Notes under the pieces: generated by a model
The model's database searches: none
Told to the model about the DNA's origin: nothing
The model's input: only the letters and a program-made list of their open reading frames with translations
Assembly: GCA_035552395.1 (NCBI GenBank)
Contig: DASZLL010000112.1
Span: forward strand, 55,007 to 119,006
Direction of reading: 5' to 3'
Source: Bog-473 sp035552395
GTDB taxonomy: Bacteria; Actinomycetota; Acidimicrobiia; Acidimicrobiales; RAAP-2
DNA: 64,000 nt
Shown here: positions 45,168 to 53,913 of the stretch, piece after piece
Layout of the letters: the number at the start of each line of letters is the position of its first letter
Position numbering within the stretch: position 1 is the stretch's first letter
Translations under genes and position numbers: made by a program

Positions 45168-46845
45168 CCAATCCCACGGCCGGGCGTCCGTTCTCGGCCA
45201 ATCCCGTGGCGAGCTTCTCGCGGGCGTCGTCACTCAGGAGCTCGAAACGGAACGTCGTGCCGTCGAGCGGGCGCCACCAGATCGGGTCGTCGCAGGCCCA
45301 TGCCTCGGCGCGCAGGCCTACCTTGGTCACCTTCCCGGTCGCCGTCTGCGGCAACGAAGTGGAGACCCGCACGTAACGGGGGAGCCACTTCGGCCCCAGG
45401 TCCGGCTGCGCGAGCAACCAGGCCGCGAAGCCGTCGGCGTCGAACGGCCGGCCCGGCGCCGTCTCGAGCGCCACCATGACCTGGTCACCGGCACCCGAAT
45501 CCGTGTCGGGTACCGGATATACCGCCACGACGGCCAGATCCGGATGGCGCGAGAGCACGGCCTCGACCGGTCCCGCCGAGAAGTTCTCCGAATCCACCCG
45601 GAGCCAGTCGCCGCTGCGCCCCGCGAAGTAGAAGAAGCCGTCCTGGTCGACGTATCCCAGGTCGCCGGTCCAGTACCACCCGCCGCGCAGCCGGTCCTGT
45701 TCGGCGTCATCCCGCCGGTAGTAGCCCTCGAACTTGCCGCGGCCGGACCGGTTCACGATCTCTCCGATCGCCTGGCCCGCGTTCAACAGCTGACCATCGG
45801 CGTCGAACTCGGCGCGCGGGCATTCCTCTCCGGAATCGGGGCTGATGACAGCCAGGTCGACGTCGTCGACCGGGGTGCCGAGCGCGCCCTTGGGCATCCC
45901 GAGGACCGGGTTGATTGCCGCGCCCCCCTCGCTCTGCCCGTATCCCTCGATCAGGTAACAATTGAAGCGCTTGCGAAAGCGGCTGCGGTCCCGCACCGAC
46001 GCCTCGGTCCCGAACGCGCTCTGCAGCGTGTTCTCTGCATCGTCGGGTCGCTCCGGCGTGGCGAGGATGTAGGCGATCGCCTTGCCGACGTAGCTGAACT
46101 TCGTCGCTCCGAACAGACGCACGTCGTCGAGGAACGCGGATGCGCTGAAGCGGGGTCGTACCGCGATCGTCGCGCCGACCATCACGGCCGGTCCCCACAG
46201 CGCCATGAGCGCGTTGCCGTGGAACAGCGGCATCGGGCAATAGCAGACGTCCGACGACGAGTAGCCGTATCCGGGCGCCGCCACCTCGGCGATCCCCGCC
46301 AGCCGGCCCTGGGTGCACCGCACCGCCTTGGGCACCCCCGTCGTCCCCGACGTAAAGATCAGCAGGTAGAGCGACTCCTCGTCGACGCCGCCGGACCCGT
46401 CTAGGAGCGCTTGCGCCGCCGCGCTCCCGGCGAACTCCGCCACCAGCGTCTCATACCGCGCCGTATCGATGACCAGCACTTTGTCCTCGTCGACGCCGAG
46501 GTCCAGCCCCACCAGCAGACCCGCCCCCTCGTCGTCGGTCACGAGCATGGCGCAGTCGGTCGCCCGGACATCCGCCGCGAGCGCGTCGCCGCGTCGCGTC
46601 GGGTTGATGCCGACGATCGCGGCCCCGGCCAGCGCCGCCCCGTTGAGCCAGAACAGGTACTCGGGGCCGTTCGGAAGCAGCACCCCGATATGCGGCCGCC
46701 CCGCACCGATCAGCGAGTGCGCCAACGCGCCGCGGGCCGCCCCCTCGGCCACGGCCTGGCGCCACGTCCAGATCCCGCCGGCGTCCATCACCCCAGTGCG
46801 GTCGTCCTCCGCCCGTGCCGCCACCATCGCAGCCACCGTCGTCAT
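45160..46845 (-). CDS. Acyl-CoA synthetase (AMP-forming)
   Basis: ATG 46845 overlaps the upstream stop (ATGA), with a G-run 6 nt before, giving 561 residues. The AMP-binding loop is YLLIFTSGTTGVPKAVRCTQ. Later motifs are YLIEGYGQSEGGAAINP, GGWYWTGDLGYVDQDGFFYF, GDWLRVDSENFSAGPVE and the C-terminal Lys in LPQTATGKVTKVGL. It activates a carboxylic acid to acyl-CoA. It follows an alpha-hydroxyacid oxidase in a two-gene operon and may feed the acyl-CoA modules on both sides. Confidence 0.93.
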   Translation of the reverse strand: MTTVAAMVAARAEDDRTGVMDAGGIWTWRQAVAEGAARGALAHSLIGAGRPHIGVLLPNGPEYLFWLNGAALAGAAIVGINPTRRGDALAADVRATDCAMLVTDDEGAGLLVGLDLGVDEDKVLVIDTARYETLVAEFAGSAAAQALLDGSGGVDEESLYLLIFTSGTTGVPKAVRCTQGRLAGIAEVAAPGYGYSSSDVCYCPMPLFHGNALMALWGPAVMVGATIAVRPRFSASAFLDDVRLFGATKFSYVGKAIAYILATPERPDDAENTLQSAFGTEASVRDRSRFRKRFNCYLIEGYGQSEGGAAINPVLGMPKGALGTPVDDVDLAVISPDSGEECPRAEFDADGQLLNAGQAIGEIVNRSGRGKFEGYYRRDDAEQDRLRGGWYWTGDLGYVDQDGFFYFAGRSGDWLRVDSENFSAGPVEAVLSRHPDLAVVAVYPVPDTDSGAGDQVMVALETAPGRPFDADGFAAWLLAQPDLGPKWLPRYVRVSTSLPQTATGKVTKVGLRAEAWACDDPIWWRPLDGTTFRFELLSDDAREKLATGLAENGRPAVGLVS

Positions 46846-48062
46846 GCCCATCCCCCCGTGCCCAGCGCAGTGTCCGACGGTTCGAACCCCGGAGCCCGCC
46901 GCACCAGGCCGCGGTCGACCGCGTCGACGGTCGCCGCACCACAGAGCGCCATCGCCCGCCGGAGCTCCGTCTCGAACCATCCCAGCATCCCGGCCACGCC
47001 GCCGGCACCGCCGGTCGCCAGGGCCCAGAGCGAGGGCCGCCCGACGAACCCTGCCCGGGCACCGAGCGCCAACGCCTTGACCACGTCGGGCGCCCGCCGC
47101 AGCCCGCCGTCGACGTAGACCTCGGCCCGCCCCGCGACCGCGTCGACGACCTCAGCCAGGATGTCGGCCGTCGCCGGCGCGTCGGCGAGCTGGCGAGCCC
47201 CGTGGTTCGAGACCAAGATCGCTGCGGCGCCCGCGTCGACGCACCGCACTGCGTCATCGGCCCGCTGTACCCCTTTCACGACCACGGGGAGTGGGCTCAG
47301 CCCGGCCAGCCACCCAATGTCATCGGGCGTCAGGGCCGGCTCGAACTCGCCGGTCACCACCGCCATGAACCCACCCTCGTGGGCCCGGGAGGTGCTGTCG
47401 CCGGCCAGGTTCGGCAAGGCCAGGTCGTCCGGTAGGTGGACCCCCGCCCTCCATTCGCGGAGCCGCAGACCCGATACCGGCGCGTCCACCGTCAACACCA
47501 GCGCCCGATACCCATTCGCCACCGACCGTGCGACCAAGTCAACCGTCCGAGCCCGATCCCGCAGCACGTAAATCTGCATCCACCGGACCGCGTCCGGCGC
47601 CGCCGCCGCGACCTCCTCCAGAGAGCACGTCGCCAGCGACGACAGGATCATCAAAGCACCAACCGTCGCCGCACCCCGCGCCGTCGCCACCTCGCCCTCG
47701 GAACTAGCGAGCCCCTGGATCGCCGTCGGCGCGATCCCCACCGGCGACGCCACCGTCGACCCCAGCAGGGTCGTAGCCGTCGAGACCGACGACACCCCGG
47801 CCAGGACCCGTGGGTGAAGCTGCCAGCGCCCCCACGCCGCGACGTTCTCGGTCAGCAGCCGCTCGTCGTCGGCCCCGCTGGCGTAGTAGGCGTACGCCAT
47901 CTCGCCGATCACGTGGCGGGCCTCCCGCTCCATCTCCTCCAGCGAGAGGTCGGTCACCAGCGGCCCCGACGCCGTCAGCCGCAACTCCGCATCGACCACG
48001 CCCCCGTCCGGGTTACGCCCCGTTGCGTCGGTCCTGGCAGGATGAGCGGGCACGTGCCGCAT
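46842..48062 (-). CDS. FMN-dependent alpha-hydroxy-acid dehydrogenase/oxidase
   Basis: The (beta/alpha)8 flavoprotein carries ARHVIGEMAYAYYASGADDE (substrate Tyr), SPVGIAPTAIQGLASSEGE, MQIYVLRDR, a Lys in PLPVVVKGVQRADDA, the catalytic His and Arg in ILVSNHGARQL, and EVYVDGGLRRAPDVVKALAL for FMN phosphate. It oxidises L-lactate-like 2-hydroxy acids to 2-oxo acids. ATG 48062 is used; GTG 47999 has a better G-rich leader and is an alternative. Its stop overlaps the acyl-CoA synthetase start. Confidence 0.92.
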   Translation of the reverse strand: MRHVPAHPARTDATGRNPDGGVVDAELRLTASGPLVTDLSLEEMEREARHVIGEMAYAYYASGADDERLLTENVAAWGRWQLHPRVLAGVSSVSTATTLLGSTVASPVGIAPTAIQGLASSEGEVATARGAATVGALMILSSLATCSLEEVAAAAPDAVRWMQIYVLRDRARTVDLVARSVANGYRALVLTVDAPVSGLRLREWRAGVHLPDDLALPNLAGDSTSRAHEGGFMAVVTGEFEPALTPDDIGWLAGLSPLPVVVKGVQRADDAVRCVDAGAAAILVSNHGARQLADAPATADILAEVVDAVAGRAEVYVDGGLRRAPDVVKALALGARAGFVGRPSLWALATGGAGGVAGMLGWFETELRRAMALCGAATVDAVDRGLVRRAPGFEPSDTALGTGGWA

Positions 48063-48129
48063 GGTAGGCGGCGCCCGGGCCGCCGACCCAGACGGACGGC
48101 CCACGAACAACCAACGAAAGGGAGGTGGC

Positions 48130-49005
48130 GTGCGGTTCTCGTATGCGGAGTCGATGGTCGAGCCGTCGTACTACCTGCCCCTGGCCCAGGCCGCCGAAGA
48201 CGCCGGATTCGACTCCTTCGTCGTCCCCGACTCCATCTGCTATCCCGAGCACTCAGAAACCACATATCCCTTCAACCCCGACGGCACCCGAGAGTTCCTC
48301 GAGGACAAGCCGTTCCTCGAGCCGTTCTCGATCATCCCGGCCATGGGCGCCGTCACCGAGCGCATCCGCTTCGTCACCTTCGTCATCAAGCTGCCGATCC
48401 GCCAGCCCGTCCTCATCGCGAAACAAGTGACGTCGACCGCCGTCCTCACCAACAACCGCCTCGTCCTCGGCGTCGGCACGAGCCCGTGGCCCGAGGACTA
48501 CGAGATCTGCGGCGTGCCCTGGGAACGCCGCGGCAAGCGCATGGACGAGGAAATCGCCGTGATGCGCGGTCTCATCGCCGGCGGCTTCTTCGAGTTCCAC
48601 GGCGAAATTTTCGACGTCCCGTCCATAAAGATGTGTCCGACACCGAGCCAGCCCGTGCCGATCCTTATAGGCGGTCATCACGATGCCGCCCTCAAGCGGG
48701 CCGCAATGGACGGGGACGGCTGGTTGCATGGCGGCGGCGATCCCGCCGACCTCCCCGGTCTCCTCGACCGCCTCGCCGCTCTCCGCAAGGAGCACGGCAC
48801 CGAGGACAAGTCGTTCGAGGTCCACGTCATCTCGGTCGACTCCTACACGCCCGACGGCGTCCGCCGGCTCGAGGAGCTTGGCGTCACCGACGTGATCGTC
48901 GGCTTCCGCTGGCCCTACGGCGTCGAGCAGGACACCGAGTCGTTGCAGATAAAGATCGACAACCTCCGCCGCTTTGCCGACAACGTGATCGCCAAGCTGG
49001 CGTGA
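48130..49005 (+). CDS. LLM-class F420-dependent oxidoreductase
   Basis: GTG start 4 nt after GGAGG, 291 residues. Blocks MRFSYAESMVEPSYYLPLAQ, AAEDAGFDSFVVPDSICYPE, RIRFVTFVIKLPIRQPVLIA, NNRLVLGVGTSPWPEDYEIC and PVPILIGGHHDAALKRAAMD define the luciferase-like barrel. It opens a four-gene set (with SnoaL, DUF35 and thiolase) typical of actinobacterial lipid or steroid catabolism. Its exact reaction is unknown. Confidence 0.9.
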   Translation: MRFSYAESMVEPSYYLPLAQAAEDAGFDSFVVPDSICYPEHSETTYPFNPDGTREFLEDKPFLEPFSIIPAMGAVTERIRFVTFVIKLPIRQPVLIAKQVTSTAVLTNNRLVLGVGTSPWPEDYEICGVPWERRGKRMDEEIAVMRGLIAGGFFEFHGEIFDVPSIKMCPTPSQPVPILIGGHHDAALKRAAMDGDGWLHGGGDPADLPGLLDRLAALRKEHGTEDKSFEVHVISVDSYTPDGVRRLEELGVTDVIVGFRWPYGVEQDTESLQIKIDNLRRFADNVIAKLA

Positions 49006-49026
49006 GATGGAGGGAGAGCCTCGCTG

Positions 49027-49446
49027 ATGACTGACACAACGTTGACCGCCCGCGAACTGGGCCTCCGCTCCCGGGCCGCCGTCCATGCCCGCGACCGTGA
49101 CGCCTGGCTGGACCTCTTCACCGAGGACGCCCTCGTGCAGGATCCCGTCGGCCCCTCGCCGTTCGATCCCGAGGGCAAGGGCCGCCACGGCCGCAAAGAG
49201 ATCGCCGAGTTCTACGACACTGTGATCGGCCCCAGCGAGGCGATCGACTTCGAGATCTTCGAGTCCTATCTCTGCGGCGATGAGGTCGCCGACGTCGGCA
49301 TCATCCGCACGACGCTCGCCGGCGGCACCCACCAGGCCGTCGTGCATACCGTCATGACCTACCGCTCCAACGGCGCCAACAAGATCGCCTCCCTGCGCGC
49401 ATATTGGGAGTTCGACGCGCTCGAGCTCGTCGAGCTCAAGGCCTGA
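49027..49446 (+). CDS. SnoaL-like/ketosteroid-isomerase-fold protein
   Basis: The 139-residue NTF2-fold protein reads LGLRSRAAVHARDRDAWLDL, FTEDALVQDPVGPSPFDPEG, KGRHGRKEIAEFYDTVIGPS. Such proteins act as isomerases, hydrolases or binding proteins; those in steroid and polyketide clusters often bind bulky ring substrates. No catalytic residues can be assigned. It lies 21 bp after the luciferase-like gene. Confidence 0.87.
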   Translation: MTDTTLTARELGLRSRAAVHARDRDAWLDLFTEDALVQDPVGPSPFDPEGKGRHGRKEIAEFYDTVIGPSEAIDFEIFESYLCGDEVADVGIIRTTLAGGTHQAVVHTVMTYRSNGANKIASLRAYWEFDALELVELKA

Positions 49447-49451
49447 GTCGC

Positions 49452-49844
49452 ATGCGCGTCATGGTCCGCCCGGGCCTGTTCACCGATACGGACCATCCCG
49501 CGCTGCTCGGCAGCCGTTGCGCCGCCTGCGGATCGTTTCTCTTCCCCCGCGCCGACACCTGCCCGTATTGCGCCACCGAGGACCCCGATCCGGTCGAGCT
49601 GTCACGGCGGGGCACGTTGTGGTCCTGGACCGCCGTCACGGCGCCGCCCCCTGGCTTCGAAGGTGAAATCCCGTTCGGCATCGGCGTCGTCGAGTTGCCC
49701 GAAGGCGTTCGGGTCATCACACGCCTCACCGAGAGCGACCCGGCCGCCCTCGATTCGGGCCAGTCGATGGAGTTCCGCGTCGTTCCCCTCCACGCCGACG
49801 CCGACGGCAACGACGTCGTCACCTACGCCTTCGCCCCGGTATGA
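49452..49844 (+). CDS. Zn-ribbon DUF35 OB-fold protein
   Basis: ATG 49452 (or 49461) gives about 130 residues. The rubredoxin-like zinc ribbon is intact: SRCAACGSFLFPRADTCPYC. The OB fold follows (GTLWSWTAVTAPPPGFEGEI, GIGVVELPEGVRVITRLTES). DUF35 proteins partner thiolase-fold enzymes, for example ChsH2-Ltp2 in steroid side-chain cleavage and the archaeal thiolase-HMGCS complex. The stop overlaps the next thiolase start (ATGA), which strongly suggests a complex. Confidence 0.92.
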   Translation: MRVMVRPGLFTDTDHPALLGSRCAACGSFLFPRADTCPYCATEDPDPVELSRRGTLWSWTAVTAPPPGFEGEIPFGIGVVELPEGVRVITRLTESDPAALDSGQSMEFRVVPLHADADGNDVVTYAFAPV

Positions 49845-50995
49845 GCTCATCCCCGTCCCCGGTCGTGGTGGCGGGCGTCGGCCTGCACCCCTTCGGGCGC
49901 TTCGACGGCGTCTCGACGACCGACATGGGCGTGGTCGCCGTCCGCGCCGCCCTGCGCGAGGCGGGCATCGGCAAAGGCGATTTCCAGGCCGCCTTCTGCG
50001 GGACCGCTTACGGCGGCGTGGCGACGGGCCACAAGGTGCTGAGCCGGCTTGGCATGACCGGCATGCCGATTGTCGACGTCGAGGCGGGATGTGCGAGCGG
50101 CGGTGCCGCCCTCATGCTGGCGGCCGGGGCCATCCGGGCGGGGCAGTACGACACGGTCTTGGTCTTCGGCACGGAGAGGATGCCCAAGGGCATCATCCGC
50201 TCCTCCTTCTTCGAGCCCTGGCAGGAAGAGGCCGGCCTGGCCGCCACGCCGGCGTTCTTCGCCCTGCGCGCCCAGCGGTTGTGCCTCACCTCCGGCGTCA
50301 CCAAGGACCACCTGGCGCGCGTCGTCGTCAAGAACCGTCGGCAGGGGTCGGCCAATCCCGACGCCATGTATCAGAAGGAGACGTCAGTCGAGGAGGTCCT
50401 GGCCTCGCGGGTTGTCTGCGAGCCGCTCCACCTCTTCATGCTCTGCTCGCCCAACGAGGGCGCGGCCGCCCTCGTCCTGCGCAGAGCCAACCGAGCCACG
50501 TCCGCGACGGCTCCGGTCACCCTTGCCGCCGCGGTCTTGCGCTCGCATGTCGCCGGGTCCGTCCTGAGCGAGTCGACCCCGCTGTCCGGCCTGGCCGACG
50601 ACACGGCGCCCGCGCCCACGACCCTTGCCGCAACAGCCGCGTATGAGGAGTCCGGCGTCGGGCCCCAGGACCTCGATGTCGTCGAATGCCAGGACACCGA
50701 CGCCGCACGTGAGCTCGGCTCCTGCGAGGAGCTTGGGCTGTGCGAGCCTGGTGGCTCGGCGGCCCTTTTCGACTCGGGCGCCACCCACCTCGGCGGGCGC
50801 ATCCCGGTCAACCCCAGCGGGGGACTGCTCTCCAAGGGCGAGCCGCTCGGCGCCTCGGCACTCGGCCAGGTCGTCGAACTGGTCCGACAGCTCCGGGGCG
50901 AATGCGGACCCCGCCAGGTCGAGGACGCACGCATCGCGCTGTCCCACACCGTCGGGCGCGGGGCGAACGCCGGCGTCGTCATCCTCACCCGCTAG
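49841..50995 (+). CDS. Thiolase-fold (SCP-x/Ltp2-like) protein lacking both thiolase histidines
   Basis: The 384-residue protein has Cys84 in DVEAGCASGGAALML. The VHD motif is replaced by VECQD (Gln284) and the GHPxGA motif by GEPLGA (Glu334). The overall order PVVVAGVGLHPFGRFDGVST to NPSGGLLSKGEPLGASALGQ is that of lipid-transfer-type thiolases. Loss of both histidines argues against classical thiolysis. Ltp2-like aldolases also need a DUF35 partner, so a retro-aldol role is possible. It follows and overlaps the DUF35 gene and overlaps the convergent HAD gene by 4 bp. Confidence 0.88.
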   Translation: MSSSPSPVVVAGVGLHPFGRFDGVSTTDMGVVAVRAALREAGIGKGDFQAAFCGTAYGGVATGHKVLSRLGMTGMPIVDVEAGCASGGAALMLAAGAIRAGQYDTVLVFGTERMPKGIIRSSFFEPWQEEAGLAATPAFFALRAQRLCLTSGVTKDHLARVVVKNRRQGSANPDAMYQKETSVEEVLASRVVCEPLHLFMLCSPNEGAAALVLRRANRATSATAPVTLAAAVLRSHVAGSVLSESTPLSGLADDTAPAPTTLAATAAYEESGVGPQDLDVVECQDTDAARELGSCEELGLCEPGGSAALFDSGATHLGGRIPVNPSGGLLSKGEPLGASALGQVVELVRQLRGECGPRQVEDARIALSHTVGRGANAGVVILTR

Positions 50996-51714
50996 CCCAG
51001 CCGGCGCAGCACCGCGGGCAGTTCGGTCAATGCCGTCACCACAGCGTCTGGGGGCGGTCCATCGACGGGGAACGGCGTCGTGCCGTCGCGATTGATCCAC
51101 ACCGAGCGCCACCCGGCACCCCGTGCGCCAGCGACGTCGTTGACGGGGTGGTCGCCCACGAGCACGCAGACCTCGGGCCCGACGCCAAGTTGGCGCTCGA
51201 CGATCTCGAAGATCCCCTTGTCCGGTTTGGCGACCCGGTGGTCCTGTGCGAAGACGACCGATTCGAAATAGCCCACCAGCCCTACCGTCTCGGGCAGCCG
51301 GCTCCCGTTGGAGAGAAGGCCCAGCCGGTAGTCGGCCCGCAGCACATTCAGGCCCGGCAGCGTGTCGGGGAAGAGGGCCGGGTCACTATCGCGGTGGGCG
51401 AAGTACGAGGCACTGAGCTCCTCGGTGAGCTCGACGTCGGCGGAGGCGTCGCCGCCGTCCGCGTCCCGTAGGCGCTGGAGGGTCCGGGCGAACCCGAGCA
51501 CCCGGAGCCGGGCCAGGTTGAACTCGACGCCCTCCAGTTCGCTCCCCACCTCGGAGCGGTCGGCCTCCAGATCCTGCCAACGCAACCGCCTCGTAGACGA
51601 GCCCGGTCGGACGGCCCGGAGCTCATCGAGGACCGCGATCAGTGCGTTCCGCATGACGAGTTCGAAGTCCCACAGCGTCTGGTCGCCGTCGAACAGGACG
51701 GCCTCAATCATCAA
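50992..51714 (-). CDS. HAD-superfamily hydrolase
   Basis: The 240-residue protein has motif I AVLFDGDQTLWDF, motif II LGLLSNGSRLPETVGL, motif III Lys in HRVAKPDKGIFEI and motif IV CVLVGDHPVNDVAGARGAGW, with a helical cap in between. This is the YjjG/dehalogenase-like group that dephosphorylates small metabolites. Two adjacent ATGs are possible starts. The substrate is unknown. Confidence 0.9.
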   Translation of the reverse strand: MMIEAVLFDGDQTLWDFELVMRNALIAVLDELRAVRPGSSTRRLRWQDLEADRSEVGSELEGVEFNLARLRVLGFARTLQRLRDADGGDASADVELTEELSASYFAHRDSDPALFPDTLPGLNVLRADYRLGLLSNGSRLPETVGLVGYFESVVFAQDHRVAKPDKGIFEIVERQLGVGPEVCVLVGDHPVNDVAGARGAGWRSVWINRDGTTPFPVDGPPPDAVVTALTELPAVLRRLG

Positions 51715-51724
51715 TCATCAGTCA

Positions 51725-52666
51725 TCAGGCGATCAGCACCACTTTGCCCAACTTGCCACCCGCCGCGAACCGCTCGTACGCCGCGTCGGCCCGCGCCAGC
51801 GGGAAGGTGTCGGCGACCGGCACGCGGAGTCGTCCCGTCGCCAGCAAGGGGAGCACGTGCGCCCGCACGCCGGCCACGACGCCCCCCTTCTCCTGTCGGC
51901 TGCGGGAGCGCAGGGTCGTGCCACCGATGCGGATGCGCTGGGTCATCAGCTGCATCAGGTCGATCTCCATCCGGCCGCCGGAACCGACCCCGATCACGAC
52001 GACGCGGGACCAGGGCGCCAGATACGGCAAGACCGCAGCCAGACTGGCCTGTCCCACGAGCTCCAACACGACGTCGTAATGACCGTGGTCGCCCTCTTCG
52101 CCGGGAGTGATCACCACGTCGGCCCCGAGCTGCCGCACGGCGTCGTGGTGTCCGGCATTGCGCACCGTCGCCGTCACGTGGGCGCCGGCCGCCGCCGCCA
52201 GCTGCACGCCGGCCGTCCCGACGCCACCCGCCGCGCCGCTCACCAGCACGCGCTCGCCCATCTGCAACCGGGCCTGGGTGTGCAGCGCGTCGTACGCCGT
52301 CGTGAAGGCCTCGGTGAAACCGCCCGCCTCAGGCCAGTCGAGGCCGTCGGGAACGGCGAGCGCGTGCATCTCGTCGACGAAGGCCAACTCGGCCTGCGCG
52401 CCGCCGCCGACCAGCGCCATCACGCGATCGCCGGGCGCGAACAGCGTGACCGCCCGTCCGACCGCGACGACCTCGCCGGCCAGTTCCATGCCGGGGATAT
52501 CGGGCGGCCATCCGGGTGGGGCGGGATAGAAGCCGACCCGCTGGATCAGGTCGGCCGAGTTGATCCCGGCCGCCTGCACCGAAACGAGGAGCTCGGTGTC
52601 GCCCGGGACCGGATCGTCGTGCTCTTCCCAATGCAGTTCGTTGTCACGGATCACGATGGCGTGCAC
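51725..52666 (-). CDS. Quinone oxidoreductase-like zinc-independent MDR dehydrogenase
   Basis: GTG 52666 gives 313 residues. The N-terminal GroES-like domain (VSVQAAGINSADLIQRVGFY, IPGMELAGEVVAVGRAVTLF) lacks zinc-binding cysteines. The Rossmann domain is RVLVSGAAGGVGTAGVQLAA with the NADPH-type AAGGVG motif. These place it with NADPH:quinone oxidoreductase/zeta-crystallin-like MDR proteins. It reduces quinones or enones; the substrate is unknown. It starts 57 bp from the divergent glutathione peroxidase. Confidence 0.9.
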   Translation of the reverse strand: MHAIVIRDNELHWEEHDDPVPGDTELLVSVQAAGINSADLIQRVGFYPAPPGWPPDIPGMELAGEVVAVGRAVTLFAPGDRVMALVGGGAQAELAFVDEMHALAVPDGLDWPEAGGFTEAFTTAYDALHTQARLQMGERVLVSGAAGGVGTAGVQLAAAAGAHVTATVRNAGHHDAVRQLGADVVITPGEEGDHGHYDVVLELVGQASLAAVLPYLAPWSRVVVIGVGSGGRMEIDLMQLMTQRIRIGGTTLRSRSRQEKGGVVAGVRAHVLPLLATGRLRVPVADTFPLARADAAYERFAAGGKLGKVVLIA

Positions 52667-52723
52667 GCCGGCCACCCTAGAACGGCCGAGCGGGCGCCGA
52701 GCCCGGGCCGATAGGGTCCAACC

Positions 52724-53212
52724 ATGGCTCTCTACGACATCCCCATCCACACCCTCCAAGGCGCCGACGCCAAGCTCGGCGACTACGCCGGCAAGACGCT
52801 GTTGCTGGTCAACGTCGCGTCCAAGTGCGGGCTGACGCCGCAATACGAGGGCCTCGAGCGTCTGCAGAAGGAGTACGGCGACCGCGGGTTCTCCGTCATC
52901 GGCTTCCCGAGCAACCAATTCATGGGCCAAGAGCCGGGAACGGCCGAGGAGATTCAGCAGTTCTGTTCCGCTACCTACGGGGTGACCTTCCCTCTGATGG
53001 AGAAGATCGACGTGAACGGCGGCGACCGGCACCCGATCTACGCCGAGCTGACGGAGAAGGCCGACGCCGAGGGGAACGCCGGCGACATTACGTGGAACTT
53101 CGAGAAGTTCCTCGTGTCACCCAAGGGCAACGTCGTGGCGCGCTATCGGCCGCAGGTGGAGCCGGGGGACTCGGTGATCGTGAGCGATATCGAGGCGCAG
53201 CTCACCGCTTGA
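52724..53212 (+). CDS. Glutathione peroxidase family thiol peroxidase
   Basis: The 162-residue protein has peroxidatic Cys35 in VNVASKCGLTPQYEGLERLQ, Gln in FPSNQFMGQEPGT and Trp in DITWNFEKFLVS, the catalytic triad of the family. A further Cys in QQFCSATYG may resolve, so reduction by thioredoxin or mycothiol systems is likelier than by glutathione in an actinobacterium. It removes hydroperoxides. The TGA overlaps the TTG start of the next gene. Confidence 0.95.
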   Translation: MALYDIPIHTLQGADAKLGDYAGKTLLLVNVASKCGLTPQYEGLERLQKEYGDRGFSVIGFPSNQFMGQEPGTAEEIQQFCSATYGVTFPLMEKIDVNGGDRHPIYAELTEKADAEGNAGDITWNFEKFLVSPKGNVVARYRPQVEPGDSVIVSDIEAQLTA

Positions 53213-53910
53213 CTCCGCCACACCCCGCCCCGGCGGGGTTCCAGGCGTCCATCTTCGACATGGACGGATTGTTGATCGACTCGGAGGTGCTGTGGCATGA
53301 GGCCGAGATCGAGATCCTCGGCGACCGTCTCGGCGTGCCTCTCGACAAGGACGGCTGCCGGACGACCAAGGGGATGTTCGTCCACGAGGTGACGACGCAC
53401 TGGTACGGGTTGTACCCGTGGTCGGACCCGTCGCCGGCGGAGGTGGCGGTGACGATCGTGGACCGGGTGATCGAGCTGATCCTGACCAAGGGCCAGCTGA
53501 AGCCCGGCGCCGTCGGTGCGATCGACTTGTGCGAGGAGCGGGGTTTGGGGTTGGCGGTTGCGTCGTCGTCCGAGTACCGCCTGATCGACGCCGCGTTGGC
53601 ACACTTCGGGTTACGTGACCGCTTCGCGTTGGTGCATTCGGCCGAGGACGAGGAGTACGGCAAGCCGCACCCTGCCGTCTTTCTGACCGCCGCGGCGAAG
53701 CTGGGTGCGGCGCCACGTCGCTGCGTGGTGTGGGAGGACGCGCCGGCCGGGGTGGTGGCGGCGAAGGCGGCCTCGATGGGCTGCATCGCCGTGCCCGAGT
53801 CCGGCGAGGGTGGGCATCCCGCCTTCGGTCTGGCCGATCTCGTCGTCGATTCCCTGACCGAGGTCGATGGGACCTCGTTGGACGAGGTCGCCCGGCGCCA
53901 CTTCGGATAG
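53209..53910 (+). CDS. HAD-superfamily hydrolase, beta-phosphoglucomutase/YniC-like
   Basis: TTG 53209 overlaps the upstream TGA (TTGA), giving 233 residues. Motif I is FDMDGLLIDSEVLWHEAE, typical of the 2-deoxyglucose-6-phosphatase/beta-phosphoglucomutase group. Motif II is LAVASSSEYRLIDAAL, motif III Lys in EYGKPHPAVF and motif IV CVVWEDAPAGVVAAKAA. It likely dephosphorylates a sugar phosphate. No other start is available before motif I, so the TTG is needed. Confidence 0.9.
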   Translation: MTPPHPAPAGFQASIFDMDGLLIDSEVLWHEAEIEILGDRLGVPLDKDGCRTTKGMFVHEVTTHWYGLYPWSDPSPAEVAVTIVDRVIELILTKGQLKPGAVGAIDLCEERGLGLAVASSSEYRLIDAALAHFGLRDRFALVHSAEDEEYGKPHPAVFLTAAAKLGAAPRRCVVWEDAPAGVVAAKAASMGCIAVPESGEGGHPAFGLADLVVDSLTEVDGTSLDEVARRHFG

Positions 53911-53913
53911 AGA

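Noticed and set aside
51709..51735. ATCATCA-rich repeat before the HAD hydrolase start.
   Set aside because: Short, low-complexity, and partly coding for the ends of the two genes; no structure or regulatory pattern.
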